NCBI GenBank assembly: GCA_020746835.1
Contig: JAGPNK010000006.1
Location: forward strand, 1,240,001-1,304,000
Source: Stachybotrys elegans
Lineage: Eukaryota; Ascomycota; Sordariomycetes; Hypocreales; Stachybotryaceae
Direction of reading: 5' to 3'
Length of the DNA stretch: 64,000 nucleotides
The notes beneath the pieces are model-generated. The model was not told the DNA's origin. It worked only from the letters and a program-made list of their open reading frames with translations, and did not search any database. Numbering within the stretch: the stretch's first letter is position 1; the number at the start of each line of letters is the position of its first letter. Made by a program: the position numbers and the translations under genes. Shown here one piece after another: positions 1 to 11,972 of this stretch.

Positions 1-2153
1 CTTTCTTTACCGCCAGATTTTGTGCAAGAAGCAACATGCAACACCACCAGTCGTGTCCCCTCAAAGTGGGTGAGCCCTTCTAGCTCCATGTCTTCCGGAT
101 ATGCCAACTCTCGGGCCATCCACTGTCTCGTGTACCTTGCATCCAATGCAACCTCAGGGTTCCACGTCCAACGCGCGACGGCCCCCTCAGTCCATCAGAA
201 GTGCCGGCTTGCAGAAGCAGGCACATAACGGCCGACTTCGTTCGCCGCGGCGCTTCAGCAACACACAAGACACAAGCTGGGCATGCGGTGTACATGGGCT
301 ACGACAGCAGGTGTGTCAGATACACTACCTCGTCTGGCCGGCCAAGAGCACCAAGAACAGGCAATTCCCCTTCAAGCCCTCAGCTCCAGCCGCCCGTCTC
401 AGCCAGAGACTTGACTGATTGCTTTCTAGAGGCGCATACTCCCGTACTGCATGTACGCGCTCGACGCGCGCCAAGCCCACGAGCTGACCGGGAAAAGCAA
501 CTCAGCATGCGCTATGATCCGGCTCAGATCAGCCCGCTCATCCATCCCATCACACTTCCCTCGAACACGACGACTTGGCTGTTTCTTGCGGATCAAGAGC
601 AGGCATGTTCCCTGTTCTCTTCCAACCTCTTCTCGTTTCTTCTTTTCCCTTTTCTTTCTTTCTTTTTTGGCTTCCTTGGACTCTTCTCTGCCCTGTGCGG
701 TTCTTAGGCTCGAACACACCTAATTAAACTAACGTGCATCAATTGACCAAGCTAGTCGCCTTGTCCATCAGCTGATGATGTTGTTTTTCATGTCGGCCAT
801 GATCCTCCGTCTACGAATAGGCAAGCAGGTCACAGTCAAGCCTGTACTATGTATCCCGCTCCATATCACGTCCAGTTGCTGACCCAGGCAACTGAGCCCT
901 CATCCTCACTCACATCTATCAGCTCAGCTTCATGCAATGGGACCCTTGTCCAAGTCTATTTGTGTCTCCTGGGACCCCTGTCAAGGCACTGGCACGTAGC
1001 ATCGGGAGCTGATCGCTTGACGTTTTCAGCTGCAAATCCGTGTTCGATCCGCTTGCGCTTGTGGCTTTTTGGTTTGGCTTCCGCGATATTTTGCTGTCTG
1101 TTCCTGAAAAATGCCACATGCATAGACATGGCTCATTTACCAGCCAACGGGATTGTCAATGCGCAATCTCACTCAACCTGTTTTCGTCCTTCCTCCGATC
1201 CTCGTTCTTCCGTCATCCTATGCTTCCCCATCCTCACGGTCCTCCAACACTCACTCGCTCCGTCTCGGAGACTGCCGATGCGCTTGACGGACTACTTGAC
1301 TCGCCAGCATTCCACAAACATGTTTCCACATCCCGATGTGGAGGATTTTAGACATCGCTGGGGGCTTTTGTCCCATATGATCCACTACTAGCAGCAAACA
1401 ATCCCTTGGTCCTCACGTGTGGCCTTTGCTCTTGTCGCGGATTTCGTAGGGATGAACAAAGCATTGTTTCCATGTTTCTGAAACCAGACAGTCCTCTTCT
1501 CCATTAGCAGCCCTGGTGTCTGAGAGTCACATATGCATTCAGGTGACGTTGAGATGATCGAATCAGCCCAGCCGCTGAGAGAGAAGAGTATCCCAGAAAT
1601 GTGAGCCCGGGACGTGATTTCACTTCGCGACAAACCCAGACCAGAAGTTGGACAGGGATTTGCCCAGTATGTACTGTATGTAGTCTCGATCCAATAAACC
1701 GACCTGGCGCGAAAGATGTTCTGGAATGTCTTGGGGGCCGATCTTCATAACTAGAAGCCATGATTCAACAGCATCAATGGACCCGGCGCGGTGAAAACGG
1801 GCATGTCAAGCTCATGGTCAATGCATCATGCTCATTTTCCGGAGAGTCACTGCGCGAACCCAAAACAACGGGCAGGCAATGCCTTGGTCCGAACACTATG
1901 CCATCGAGATGGACACGTCTCGACAAGCATCATCATAATGCGAAACTCGGCGTCGCGTCAGACCTTTGCGCGAAAGTCTATCCCGCGCCGCCGTGTTTCT
2001 CCCTCAGCAATCTGCGATCACGTCCTTCTTCACCTTGTGCGTGGTTTTTGATTGGCTGTGCTTCGGATTGAGCACTGGTCGCGTCTCGCATGCATGGTAC
2101 AAACTCTACCGTTCGATACAGATACAGATATACAAAGCGTATGCTCGCTAAAC
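1..2153. other. Intergenic stretch, no supported gene
   Basis: Open frames here are short, low-complexity and overlap on both strands. The longest, a 180-codon plus-strand frame at 849-1391, has no recognisable domain and starts without a convincing context. Pyrimidine runs occur near 600-690. The right part is the 3' flank of GWT1, whose stop lies at 2154. I see no gene, RNA or repeat of note. Confidence 0.6.
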
Positions 2154-3736
2154 TCACAGTTTGATGGATACATTATACTTGTCCAACCCAACGGCCAGAC
2201 CCGTGAGCGTCCCCGTGTATGCGAGCAGGATGCCCATCGTCTGGAGCGGCGTAGCATCCAACGTGCGGAACGTCATGTTGACCAGCCCCGTCAAGAGGTT
2301 AGCCACCAGAAACAGGAAGAGCCCGTTGCGGTTGTAGGCTCGCAGGACGGCGCTCGTGGCCACCTCGTACGCCTCCCTCTCGGTCCTAAGATCCGTGGCG
2401 TTGTAGAAGGCCGGGAAGAATATTGTGTCAATGATGCAGAAGGCGAGGAGCTGCAGCGAATTGAAGGCTGCTACCCACAGCACGTACGGCAGATTGGCCA
2501 GGCGCCGGGATACAGAAAGGCCCAGGCCGTAGTTGTAGTCGGTGCACAAGAAGTACAGCCCGACCCAGATGCCCGCCCACACGGCAATGGTCATGACGAG
2601 CGTGTTGCGCTGCACGCCAGCGCTGGCATCGCTTCGCGGGTTGATCTTGCGGGGCAGCATAAGCATGCCTAGGTCCTGGCCCGCGAGAAAGATGGCCAGG
2701 TACCCTGCGAAGCTGAAGATGCCCTCTCGGTTCATGGACAGCAGGTCGGTTCTTGGGGCCGTGAGTATAAAGGCCTTCAGCGACGTCGTCTCCAGCAGGA
2801 TCTGGTACGCGGTCCCGACGATCAGTGCCAGCGCCGAGTACGACGGGATGATTTTGAGCGCGGTCTGGAAGACGGCAACGAACGGCGGCATGAAGCCAAG
2901 CGTGAAGAAGAAGTTCCAGTGGACACCGTACTCCGTCACATGCTCGGCGTAGTCGAGCCCCTTGACGCTGAGCAGGCGGATGAAGCCCAGTACGAGCAGG
3001 GGGACCGAGTGACGTAGCGACAGCAGCAGCCGGCGTCCCAGTGACGTGGTGCGGCCGCGCAGCTTCTCCTTGAGCACAGGCCGGGCGGCGACGACGCCGG
3101 CGCCAAAGACAAAGGAGCCTTGGCCCAGGTCCATGAGCGACGCGCCCCAGGTCTCGACCTTGGCGAAGCGCCGCGGAAACATGCGGAAGTCGACGGCCAG
3201 GATGGCCACGCACGTCACGACCATCATGCACGCGCGGTACGTTGTCAGGAACGGCTTCATCGGCAGGACGTCGGGCTGGGCGGCGGCGGCCGTCGCGGCG
3301 GAGGAGGAGGGTCGCGGCGGCGGGACCTTGGGCTGCTTCCGTCGCCGCGAGGAGCTCGAGGGCATGGCGTAGACCAGTGCGATGGGTGCTAGGAGGAGCG
3401 TGTTGAGGAGGAGGGGCTTGTCGGCGTACAAGGTCGTGGCGAGGAGGATGGCGCACACATTGAGGAAGCAGTCGATGGTGAAGCCAAGTATAGTGTACGG
3501 TCTGAAGAAGGACTGGCGGGCCTGTAGAACCGACCAGAGAAGCACGGCGACCTAGCCTCCAAAGTCAGTCCTCCACCTTGACAATTGGCACAAAGGGAGA
3601 ATGGGAGGAAGGGGGGGGGGGGGGGCAGGCTCACAGGAGCAACACATGTGATGCTAGCAATCTCGGCGACGGTGCCGCCCGTCAGGCCGGACACAAACTC
3701 CTCCTTGAGGAGCTTGTAGCTCGCCGGGGTCGACAT
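2154..3736 (-). CDS. GWT1: GPI-anchored wall transfer protein GWT1 (inositol acyltransferase, PIG-W family)
   Basis: Gwt1/PIG-W is the ER multi-pass enzyme that transfers an acyl chain to the inositol of GlcN-PI, an early step of GPI-anchor synthesis; it is the target of the antifungal manogepix. Two exons: 3736-3635 and 3551-2154. The intron 3634-3552 starts GTGAGC and ends CTAG, and phase-0 joining gives 499 aa, close to yeast Gwt1 (490 aa). The N-terminus carries the family signature [16 protein letters not shown], then many hydrophobic segments. A loop around residues 95-125 is basic and Ser/Pro/Ala-rich. The chosen ATG is the only one that gives the conserved N-terminus. The intron holds a 15-nt homopolymer C tract in transcript sense. 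It is divergently arranged with the BTB-like gene at 4764, with about 1 kb between them. Family assignment is firm; no experimental function is visible here. Confidence 0.93.
3611..3625. repeat. G15 homopolymer inside the GWT1 intron
   Basis: Fifteen consecutive G on the plus strand (C in the transcript) lie 10 nt inside the 5' end of the GWT1 intron. A second G run of nine (3769-3777) lies just upstream of the GWT1 start. Confidence 0.95.
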
Positions 3737-4763
3737 GATGGATATACGTCAGAGAGCCAGGTGATGATGGGGGGGGGTTCAATTCATGGCTTCGAAGCAA
3801 GAAGAGGGGGAATCTAGGCGTAGAATGTAGGTTTCAAACAAAGATAGAAAAAAGGGACGTGGGAGAGAAGAGGCCAGCTTCTCGAAAATGACGACACCTG
3901 GCATATCCCCAAACGGGGGCAGATTTTCAAAAAGGGCGCCCATGTGTAGGGTAGGTCCGTCAGCCACGGCAACATACCTCGGGGCCTCATCCAATCAAGC
4001 AATGGCATTGCAACACGGTCTTCCATCACGTGTGGTCAAGCGTCTTTGAAGCATCGGGGAGAAAGAAAGAAGAAGGAAGATAAGGGGGGAGAAGGAGAGG
4101 CAATGACGGATCTAGCACTTTTTAGTCAAGGCATTTACAATACCTGATGGCGTCGTGCTCGCCCCCTCCCCCTCCCTCTGCCACCTCCCTCTCTTCCAAG
4201 CAAAGCCAAAGAAGCCCATCACATTCAAAACGGCATGGAGCGCGGTCTTTCACACTGATAAAAATCATCTTGTCTCTATATCCCTAGCACCGGTGCTCGG
4301 AGGGACAACGGCGCCCGCCATACTCTTTTCTCTTCTTCTTCTTCGCCGACCGCAGCGCCTCCAAGCCCGGATTTCTTTGTTGCCAGTGCCACCCCGGGCC
4401 TTATACCGTGCCCTTTGATGCAGCCACCTCTTGTCATGGCGCCTTTGTGTCCCGGCGCAAATCGTCACCGTTGGAATGTGCTCTTCGCCTCGGGCTCGCC
4501 GGGGCCTGCTCACCTGCCCGCCGTCGAGGTAGCCAAAGATGCTTCTGAAGTTGCTGTTTCTTTGCTTGAAGCCCGATAGCATTCCATCTGCTGATGAATC
4601 AAACCTCGGCACATGGGTCGGCCAGACGATGGGCTGGCGATATAGATATCTCGCCATGGCGCTCTCCTGATCCCGAGGACTGTCTGTCCACCAAGGCACG
4701 CCAATTGAGTCCTCCAGCGTAGTCAACTCATCTCAACACCCCGCAAAGGCAAATTCTCCAGAT
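3737..4763. promoter_or_regulatory. Divergent intergenic region between GWT1 and the BTB-like gene
   Basis: About 1 kb shared 5' region. It has a plus-strand pyrimidine-rich stretch (4159-4200) and a CTT-rich stretch (4325-4345) that look like promoter/leader sequence for the rightward gene. Several out-of-frame ATGs (for example near 4232, 4435 and 4473) argue that transcription of the rightward gene starts late, close to its ATG, or that it has uORFs. No protein-coding frame here looks conserved. Confidence 0.5.
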
Positions 4764-5869
4764 ATGCCCTCCCGTCTCGACTCCCTACCCCTCGCTCCAG
4801 GGGCACCTGCCCCTTCCACGAGGAAGGTCACCAAGACCAAGGTGAGGCCCGCCATTCAGCCCATCAAGACCACGACAGCTGGCCACTTCACCAGCCTGGC
4901 AAGGCGAGCCATCGCGGTGCCCGGGGCATCTCCCCGGACCCCTAGAGCATCATCCCACTACTGGCTGCGTGAACGGCCCGTGCCGCTCCAGCCTGACCCC
5001 CGGAATGAGCAGGCAAGGCTTTACAATCGAAGCCTCATGAGCAAGTTCGATTACCGGGTGAGCGCCTCGCCGCCTCTTCGCCCTTCCCCGGGCCTCAAGC
5101 CGGCGTCCCTGTCGCAGAGGCCTTCGTCGGCCAGGTCCAGAGATGGTCTGTACCCGCAGGGCCGACGTCCCTCCCACACGCTTGACGTCGTCGACATAGA
5201 GGGTCGCCCAAATCCAGACGTCTATGTCGTCCCCAAGGAATTGAAGAGGAAGGCCGGGGCCACCGACGCCGCTTCCGACCCGTGGGATATCTCCCAGCTG
5301 CTCCAGGGCGGCAAGCTCACGCTCCGTGTCGTCGTCCACTCTCACGACGGCATTTTCGGCATGACACGCCAGTTTGACATGGACACGCTGAGGGCATCCA
5401 TCCCTGACGGCAACTCGCCGAGGACGCCGAGTTTGGACCGTACATTCTCTCAGGCCTTTCTTGACAGCCCGGTAGCTTCGCTGCCGCCAGCGTCGCCCTT
5501 CAGACCGGAGAGAGACTCGAACCCGGCCAGGCCTGGCCAGAGTCCCAGAGTGGCATCTTCGCCTTCGTGGGAAGTAGACAGCAAGCCCAGCCGTCGCCCC
5601 ATGCCCGTTGGTAAGGCTGCCGTGTAATTGGCTTTCTAGAGCGACAAGCTGAACTCATATTGGCAGATATCCACTATGCTCGCGGTCATCTGCCTGCGCT
5701 CGCCGCCATCATGATGAACCAGCAGGTCAAGAGAGGGGACAGGATCGAATTGCCGGTGCCCCAGCCGGACGCTTGGCCCGACACCATTGGATACGTATAC
5801 ACTGGCGATCCCACGCTCCTGACGGCGGACGCAAAGCAGAACATCCTTTACCTGGGCGGCAAGATTTGA
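4764..5869 (+). CDS. BTB/POZ-like fungal protein of unknown function
   Basis: Two exons, 4764-5610 and 5667-5869. The intron 5611-5666 begins GTAAGG and ends GCAG; a G plus AT junction makes an Asp codon and the total is 349 aa. The first 170 residues are Ser/Pro/Arg-rich and probably disordered. From about residue 190 a segment with VVVHSHDGIFGMTRQFDM begins. The last 65 residues contain RKGD-like and YVYTGD motifs (VKRGDRIELP, IGYVYTGDPTLL, ILYLGG). This pattern is typical of a group of degenerate BTB-like proteins of filamentous fungi in which the YxYTGD element is the most conserved part. BTB domains usually mediate dimerisation or bind cullin-3, but no such partner can be inferred here. 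Without the intron the frame ends prematurely after the donor, so the spliced form is required for the conserved C-terminus. Moderate confidence in family, none in function. Confidence 0.8.
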
Positions 5870-6611
5870 CCTGGCGTGGCGCGGTATGGCGTGTTAGCAT
5901 CATGGGGATGATGGCTGCAGACTCTGCGGCTTGGGAGGGTAAGGCTTATGGTAGCGATCGGTATAGTGATCAAATTTGCAAGTGGTCATCGGGCCGCAAT
6001 GTCTTCAAATTGAGACTGGCATCCATTGGATCGACGGTGATTGTTGCCTCCGCCCAACACATCCATAACAGCATGCTGTTCTCGTATACGCTTCTCCGTC
6101 CGTCCCTTTTTGAACCTTGTCGAGGTCATCTCCGCACGCACCTCATCACCAGATGCCATCGTGATTCGCCCAGCGAACCCGGCCGGCAAAGCATCTATCG
6201 CCTCCCCAAAGCGCACCTTGGGTGCAAGTACGAGGCCTGGGTCACAGTGAGAATGCACCGAGCCCCAGCCGCCCATTCAATGCGCCTCTCTCTCCTCTCT
6301 CTCTCTCTCCCAATGCTAAACGCTGACCTTGGCCTCGGTGATGACGACGCCCGGTGACGGTGGGCAAGCGAGTTGAGGATGGCAAGGATACGATGTGACC
6401 GAGGATATCCTTGACCGAGACCAGCTACATGCTGAGCACGAGGATGGCTAAAATCTCACAATGAGGCAATGCGAACGAACCGTCTCCAATACTTTCCCTG
6501 CCGTTTTGTGACGAGGTGACCCCATTCCAGCCGTCCAGGTATCGCGAGGTGCCTCGTGTCAGCTGTAAGTACACACGACGTACCTCGGGACTGGTGGTTT
6601 CACTATAACCG

Positions 6612-6624
6612 CCCCCCCCCCCCC
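6612..6624. repeat. C13 homopolymer, first of three C tracts
   Basis: Thirteen C at 6612-6624, followed by nine at 6687-6695 and eleven at 6931-6941, all on the plus strand in a pyrimidine-rich stretch. Confidence 0.9.
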
Positions 6625-8709
6625 TCTCTTAGCTCGATGGGAGGCCGATGACACGCCCTCTGCCCCTCCACCCCTTCTTTGAGCAGCCCCCCCCCTTCCC
6701 CTCGCGCTCATGCAAGTTTGGGTCCCATCCGCACGCTTTTCCCTCCACGAAGCAGCATCTCGCACCACCACACCACCATTTCCCGAGTCTCGAAATCTCG
6801 ACACAAACGAACACCCAGCCCTCAAGAGACAAACCAGTCGCAGAAGCTCAGTGTGGGTGGGGAGGCCCTAGCATCTGCAAGCAATGCCTGCATCACATGC
6901 ATGTACGCTCGGACGTAGTAGAGCAACCCTCCCCCCCCCCCTCCCAACAGTAACATCAAATCGAAGGCTCAGAACCTCTCTTTTCCCTCGCATGCATCTA
7001 TCTGGATATCTGGATGTGCTATCCCTTCCCAAAGGAGCAAGCAAGAAAAGCAGGCCCGGGTCGCATGAGGTTGTGGTGTTGGGGTTTTCTTGCTCGCCTG
7101 CCCCTACTCTGTACACTGTAGCGAGCTCGGGAGCTACCTTAAGGGCATGTGTGGCATGGAGTTGCATGCACCGTATTTAGCCCTGCGAGGTCGGTGTTAG
7201 CGTGGTCATCATCATGGTGCTACGGAGTTTATGTAAGATCGATGGCGACGCAACCGTGGGACCAGGCTAAGAGACGCTGGGGGAACCAGGAAACTAGTGA
7301 GGGCCTCTCCTAGGATCCTAGCCGGGATGACGCGCCTACCGTAGCAAGAATGATGGGGGACTGGCGCTGGTCGATGCGGCTGTTGCGCTTCGTGGTTAAC
7401 TTCTCTGTCCCAGCCCGTGGTGGTGTGATGATGTATGTGGTGCAGCAATGGCCAGTAAAACTGCACCCAGCTTTGTCATGTATATACACCACATGAATGC
7501 TACGCAGCTCTGCAGCCTTTTCTGCCCGGCTATGCTGCAGAGTGTCTGCAGTGCCAAGGTGTGCTCGTCGCAAGCAGATCGCCTTGTTTGATCATGTCGG
7601 CAGTCGTGAGGTTCAAGCCAGGGGTGGCAGCCCACTCTCACTCTCACCTTCGCGCCCGCAGGGCTTGTGGAGGGGGAAAAGGGCGACGAGGACGTGCGTA
7701 AATTGAGCTGTGAGAAAGCGGAGGCGCAGGGGGGCTTCGGCTTAGCTGGTGCAACCATCATTCGGCCGTGTGTGGAGGACCGTGATACTAATGCGGGAAA
7801 GGCTTTGCACTAGGTTCGCACACATCTTGGCTGGGTAGCGCAGGCCTGCCCTGGCCAACTCGAGGACGGAGGATACAGGATGGAGCTGCGGTTCTTTGGT
7901 CTGATCGTGTATCACATCATGGTGGTGCTCGGTCCACTCAGTCATGTTCCCATACCAGCTTCAAACTGCCTGCCTGGTTCAGGTGTTGACTGGGAAATTG
8001 CGAGCCCCTCTGTATCCCGGATTTTAGGCGTGTATGTACTGTAGGATGCGGGGTAAGGAGATCTAGCAACCGCGGGCTCACAGGGGGACACAGGTGTGAA
8101 CAACGAGGTGATGGATGGCGGCGGCAGTATCAAAGGTCAGCGGAGGGCTTTGGTATGGCAAAACGTGGGGGATTGCAGAATGGTGATGGGGCATGGTGAA
8201 ATGCCCATGGCCGAAAGGAGAATGGATCATGACAGGTCATTTCAACAACCAGTGCAGGCCGCGAGATGGGAATCTGGCAAAGGTGACATAGCTTAATTAA
8301 TACACCGAGACAGCCTCCATGTAGACGTCAGAGAAGAGCAGCAGGCTCCCCCGGCCCCTCGCCATGTGGCAGGCCTGGGCAGAGCAGATGGGCTCGATGT
8401 GATGAGAAAGCAGACGCACAACCTACCTAAAGCGTTGGTTTGTGGTGGGAGGGCCAGCCAAGAGGAGGTGCGGGCGACCCGCTGAATGACGACGCAGCAA
8501 TCAGTGTACTGGACGCTATGTCTCGCACCTGTTGCAACTCGTCTCCGTTCCACGGCGCGCAACTCCGCTGCATGCGTGTTGCATGCGTGCTGCTCGTGTC
8601 CTCGTCTGGTAAGTGGGTGCTACTGACCAACACCATCCAGACTAATAATCGTAAACCCCTCCCCCGCTAAGTAGATAGGCAGGTGAGGTCGAAGATGCCG
8701 GGTCTTAAA

Positions 8710-8724
8710 TGTGTGTGTGTGTGT
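8710..8724. repeat. TG dinucleotide microsatellite
   Basis: About seven TG units in non-coding sequence. Confidence 0.9.
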
Positions 8725-9189
8725 CTTTCAAGACCAGACAGACAGCATGAGTCAAATGCCGTACCGGAGAAACAACACACGCGCACATGCGTCGGCACAT
8801 AGGGAGGATGTCGCCCACCCACCCCTTTGTGCATTTCGGCAGCTGTTTGGTCGGACCATGCATGCAATGCACAATCTAGGCCGTGTTGCTGAGAGGCCGA
8901 GAATACTGCGGGCGGTATTTGTTTGCTGGGTCGATGGAGGTGGACGGAGGCTCGGGCTGCATCGGTGCCAGGCTTTGAGATTCACCCGACCGTTGGATGA
9001 TCCATAGGAAGGCCCCCCTCCTCGGCCGGCAAAGCGCCGGTCGAGATATTCATGAGCTGCAAAGTTTGTTGGCCTGTCCCGGCCAAACGCGCGGCATGGG
9101 GACCATGGTGAACGGGAGCAGGAAAACACCAAGTGGGAACGGGAGTGGGCTGTGATGAGGCTGCTTCCATCCGCCCGTGCAGACGACGT

Positions 9190-9243
9190 CTTCAGACTTC
9201 TTCAGACTTCTTCAGGCTCTGCCGACTCTGCAGACTCTGCAGC
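9190..9243. repeat. Composite short tandem repeat
   Basis: Two and a half copies of the 10-mer CTTCAGACTT (9190-9215) are followed immediately by three near-identical 9-mers of the form CTCTGCAGA (9217-9243). No coding context. Confidence 0.85.
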
Positions 9244-11773
9244 CTCGGCAGGCGATTCAAGCATGGTCGCTGGTCCACCGTACCCGCCATTGGTCTTAGG
9301 CGAGCACAGGTGGTGTGGTGCAGAGGCGATTCGCCGTGGCTTGGCGGCAGGAGAAGCTCGTTCTTGATCTGACGGTTTTGCGGCACAGTACAAGACAAGG
9401 CGATGGAGCGATGGAGATGAGCTGAGATTCAATCGCCGCCAGCAAGGGAAATCACATAAATCACCTCACAAAAGCCCATGTGCGGGGCGCACCATTAAAA
9501 AAAGGGCATCCACCAGCGCACCCGCCGCCCCTGCCCTCATTTTTTGGCCAATTCAATATTCAGCAATATTCAGTGGTCAGTCTACGGATGCCCCATACTT
9601 AGTATGTACTTAGCCTGGCCTGGGTACATACATACCCCATCCAGGCCATCCCTGCTTCCCTTGGTCTGGTTCGCTTCATTCAGGATCTACGTATGCATCC
9701 CTCCACTCTCCACAGACGGAACCGGCCTGTCTTATCTTTAACTGCAATGCTTGTCCTCGACGCGATTCAATAAAGCCAGTACCTACCTGGTAGGCCATGA
9801 TGTACTAGTCATACAAGCACCTGCCTACATTAGTTACCTATGTATTTGCAGTTCGGGTCGGCACGGAGGGACTGGCCAAAGTCAATATTAGCCCAGGAAC
9901 CAGATGTTTCCAGGCCTACGCAAGATCTGTCTATGGGTGCGTGTGTGCAGCCCGCCCCATCGTCTGCATGCACCTCGATTCAACCAACTACCTTGCCCAG
10001 TACATATCTACGCGGCCAACCCCGCGGCCTTCTCCCCTGCCTTGTTTCTTGCGTCTTGCGGGTGAAAAGGAAGAAGAAAACAAAAACAAGACGAAATGAA
10101 TACCACAGTGGACAAAGTATTGCACTAGGGCGCCTGGTAGGGTCCCCTATTGCAACTTAGCCGGGTTGGGAATTCCCTGCTTTCTTAGTTCCTCTCCCCT
10201 CGAGACGCCCAACCTCCGATCGTCTAAAGTTCCCCATCTAGATACCTGTACATAGCCGTGGTGCTAGCCCATTTGGCTCGCCAATCTACCTACATCCCTC
10301 GTCAAGTCGTCTTTTATCACCTTTTATCACATACCTGGCCAGCACTTTGTGATAAGCGCCCCAACCTGCATGCATGCATAAAGGTATTATCATCTTCAAA
10401 AACATCACCCATCCGTCTCATTTTCGTAATGTATATTGCTACTACCCACGTTCAGCGCGGCACCCTCTCGGACCAATGCCCAGCCAAGACCACCTTCCAC
10501 CTATCACACAAGCAGGCTATGAGGGAGGGTTACTTCAGCTCTTCCTCCAGAGGCATGTGATGCCGCCGTTGCCAAATCATATGCCTCGAGGTACTAAGAT
10601 AGGATAACCGTAAACTGTCGTCGCCAAAGCCACTGCAACCCTGCTTGGACGGCGCCCGCATGCCTCCACCACCCATTTGCTCAGTACCTATTCCTGACAT
10701 CGCTACTACCCTTCCCATCCTTCAATTTCCTCTTGCGGCCGAATGAGAATGAAAATCCCAAGCACCTTATCTTGCTTGGTCCATTCAACCATCTCGGAGC
10801 CACCACCGCTTCTCCATTGCCTGCCGCTTTGCTTCACGCCATGGCTGGGACGGGCCGCCGGGGCAATGTGATCCATCACATATCTTGCTCGTGATATCTA
10901 TCTACCTCCTTAGGGTCTCGACCATCTGTTCTATGCAGGACCTGATCTGTCGACATTTTGACTGCCTGCCTGAAACATAGGTGTTTTTGTTTTGGGCATA
11001 GAGAGCAATCACACCCCATCGTCCACCATCCCGCTTCAACCTACCACCCATCCACACTGCCCGCGCCTTTTTCTTCTTCTTCTTCTCTGGCTCCCCATGT
11101 TGAGAGGCATGTGCATGCCATCCAGTGTACATATATGTCATGTAATGCAACGCAACATAACATGCCCCTCGTGTGCCCACCATATTGGTGCTGGGCGTGA
11201 CGTGGCTGCAAGTATCTTGTCCAACATGCCGCGGCCCCTCTTATGTGTGTAACCTGCCATGCTGCACCGGAATCAAACTGTCCAACACGCGGCTGGGTCT
11301 CCAAGGGCTCATCCCTGGTCGCCGGCAACCCTTATGATGTAACTGAGGCCCAACTGAGGCCACGGCACTCAGCAATCCTCTCCCGAGACCTGCTCTAGAG
11401 CCACTTCTGGTCCACACCTGGATCTGAATCAAAACAATGCATTACTAGCTTCGTCATCCGCCTTTTATATGTAGATAAACCATCCATTGGACAGGTTCCA
11501 TTGCTGAGATCTGACCACGGCCCATAGGGTCCATTCCCAAGGTCCTTCCCTGTCCCTTTGCTGAAAGCAAACCAAGTGTTGAGACTTTTCCATGCCTCTA
11601 ACCTCTGCACATGCATAATTGGCATGTGCGAGGTCAAATTCCATTCCCGCGTGTAGCAATTTCCCTTGCGATCCCTTCCAATGAAATAACATATTGCCCA
11701 CATCGGATTGACCGATTCCCAAGTCCGTCCAAAGAAAAAGAATAGAAAAAAAAGAAGAAGAAAAGCAAAGCAA

Positions 11774-11776
<3 letters not shown>

Positions 11777-11806
<30 letters not shown>
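11777..11806. repeat. A30 tract 170 bp beyond the GT2 stop
   Basis: Thirty consecutive A on the plus strand, preceded by AAAGC repeats and GAAGAA-rich sequence (11729-11776). In the sense of the GT2 gene it is a T30 run downstream of the stop. It could be part of the GT2 3' UTR or termination region, or a simple repeat; I see no retroelement body attached. Confidence 0.85.
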
Positions 11807-11811
<5 letters not shown>

Positions 11812-11972
11812 CCGATTTCCATATCCCATATTCCAGCTTCCAGCTTCCAAATTCCAAATCATATCATTAGAGTCCTGTTTCGCCTCTGCTAGTACATTAC
11901 CCATCCATCTGGAGGGCAGTACAAGGAGGAAGAATTGTTGCTTGCTGCTCATGATTTCGTATAGACATTACA

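Larger units (their letters stand above)
5870..11972. other. 6.1 kb intergenic region without a supported gene
   Basis: No open frame shows a recognisable domain or credible codon usage. Contents are homopolymer C tracts at 6612-6624, 6687-6695 and 6931-6941, a TG microsatellite at 8710-8724, a composite 10-mer/9-mer tandem repeat at 9190-9243 and an A30 tract at 11777-11806. The plus strand at about 6610-6840 is pyrimidine- then CA-rich, like a fungal leader, but contains ATGs (6638, 6648, 6709) opening only short frames. It may include 3' sequence of the BTB-like transcript and of GT2. Confidence 0.5.

Noticed and set aside
849..1391. 180-codon plus-strand frame in the left intergenic region
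   Set aside because: Ser/Leu/His-rich without domain, no splice or leader context, and overlapped by other random frames.
11729..11806. A-rich tract as the tail of a retroposon
   Set aside because: No body with coding sequence, internal promoter or target-site duplication could be seen; it reads as a simple repeat.
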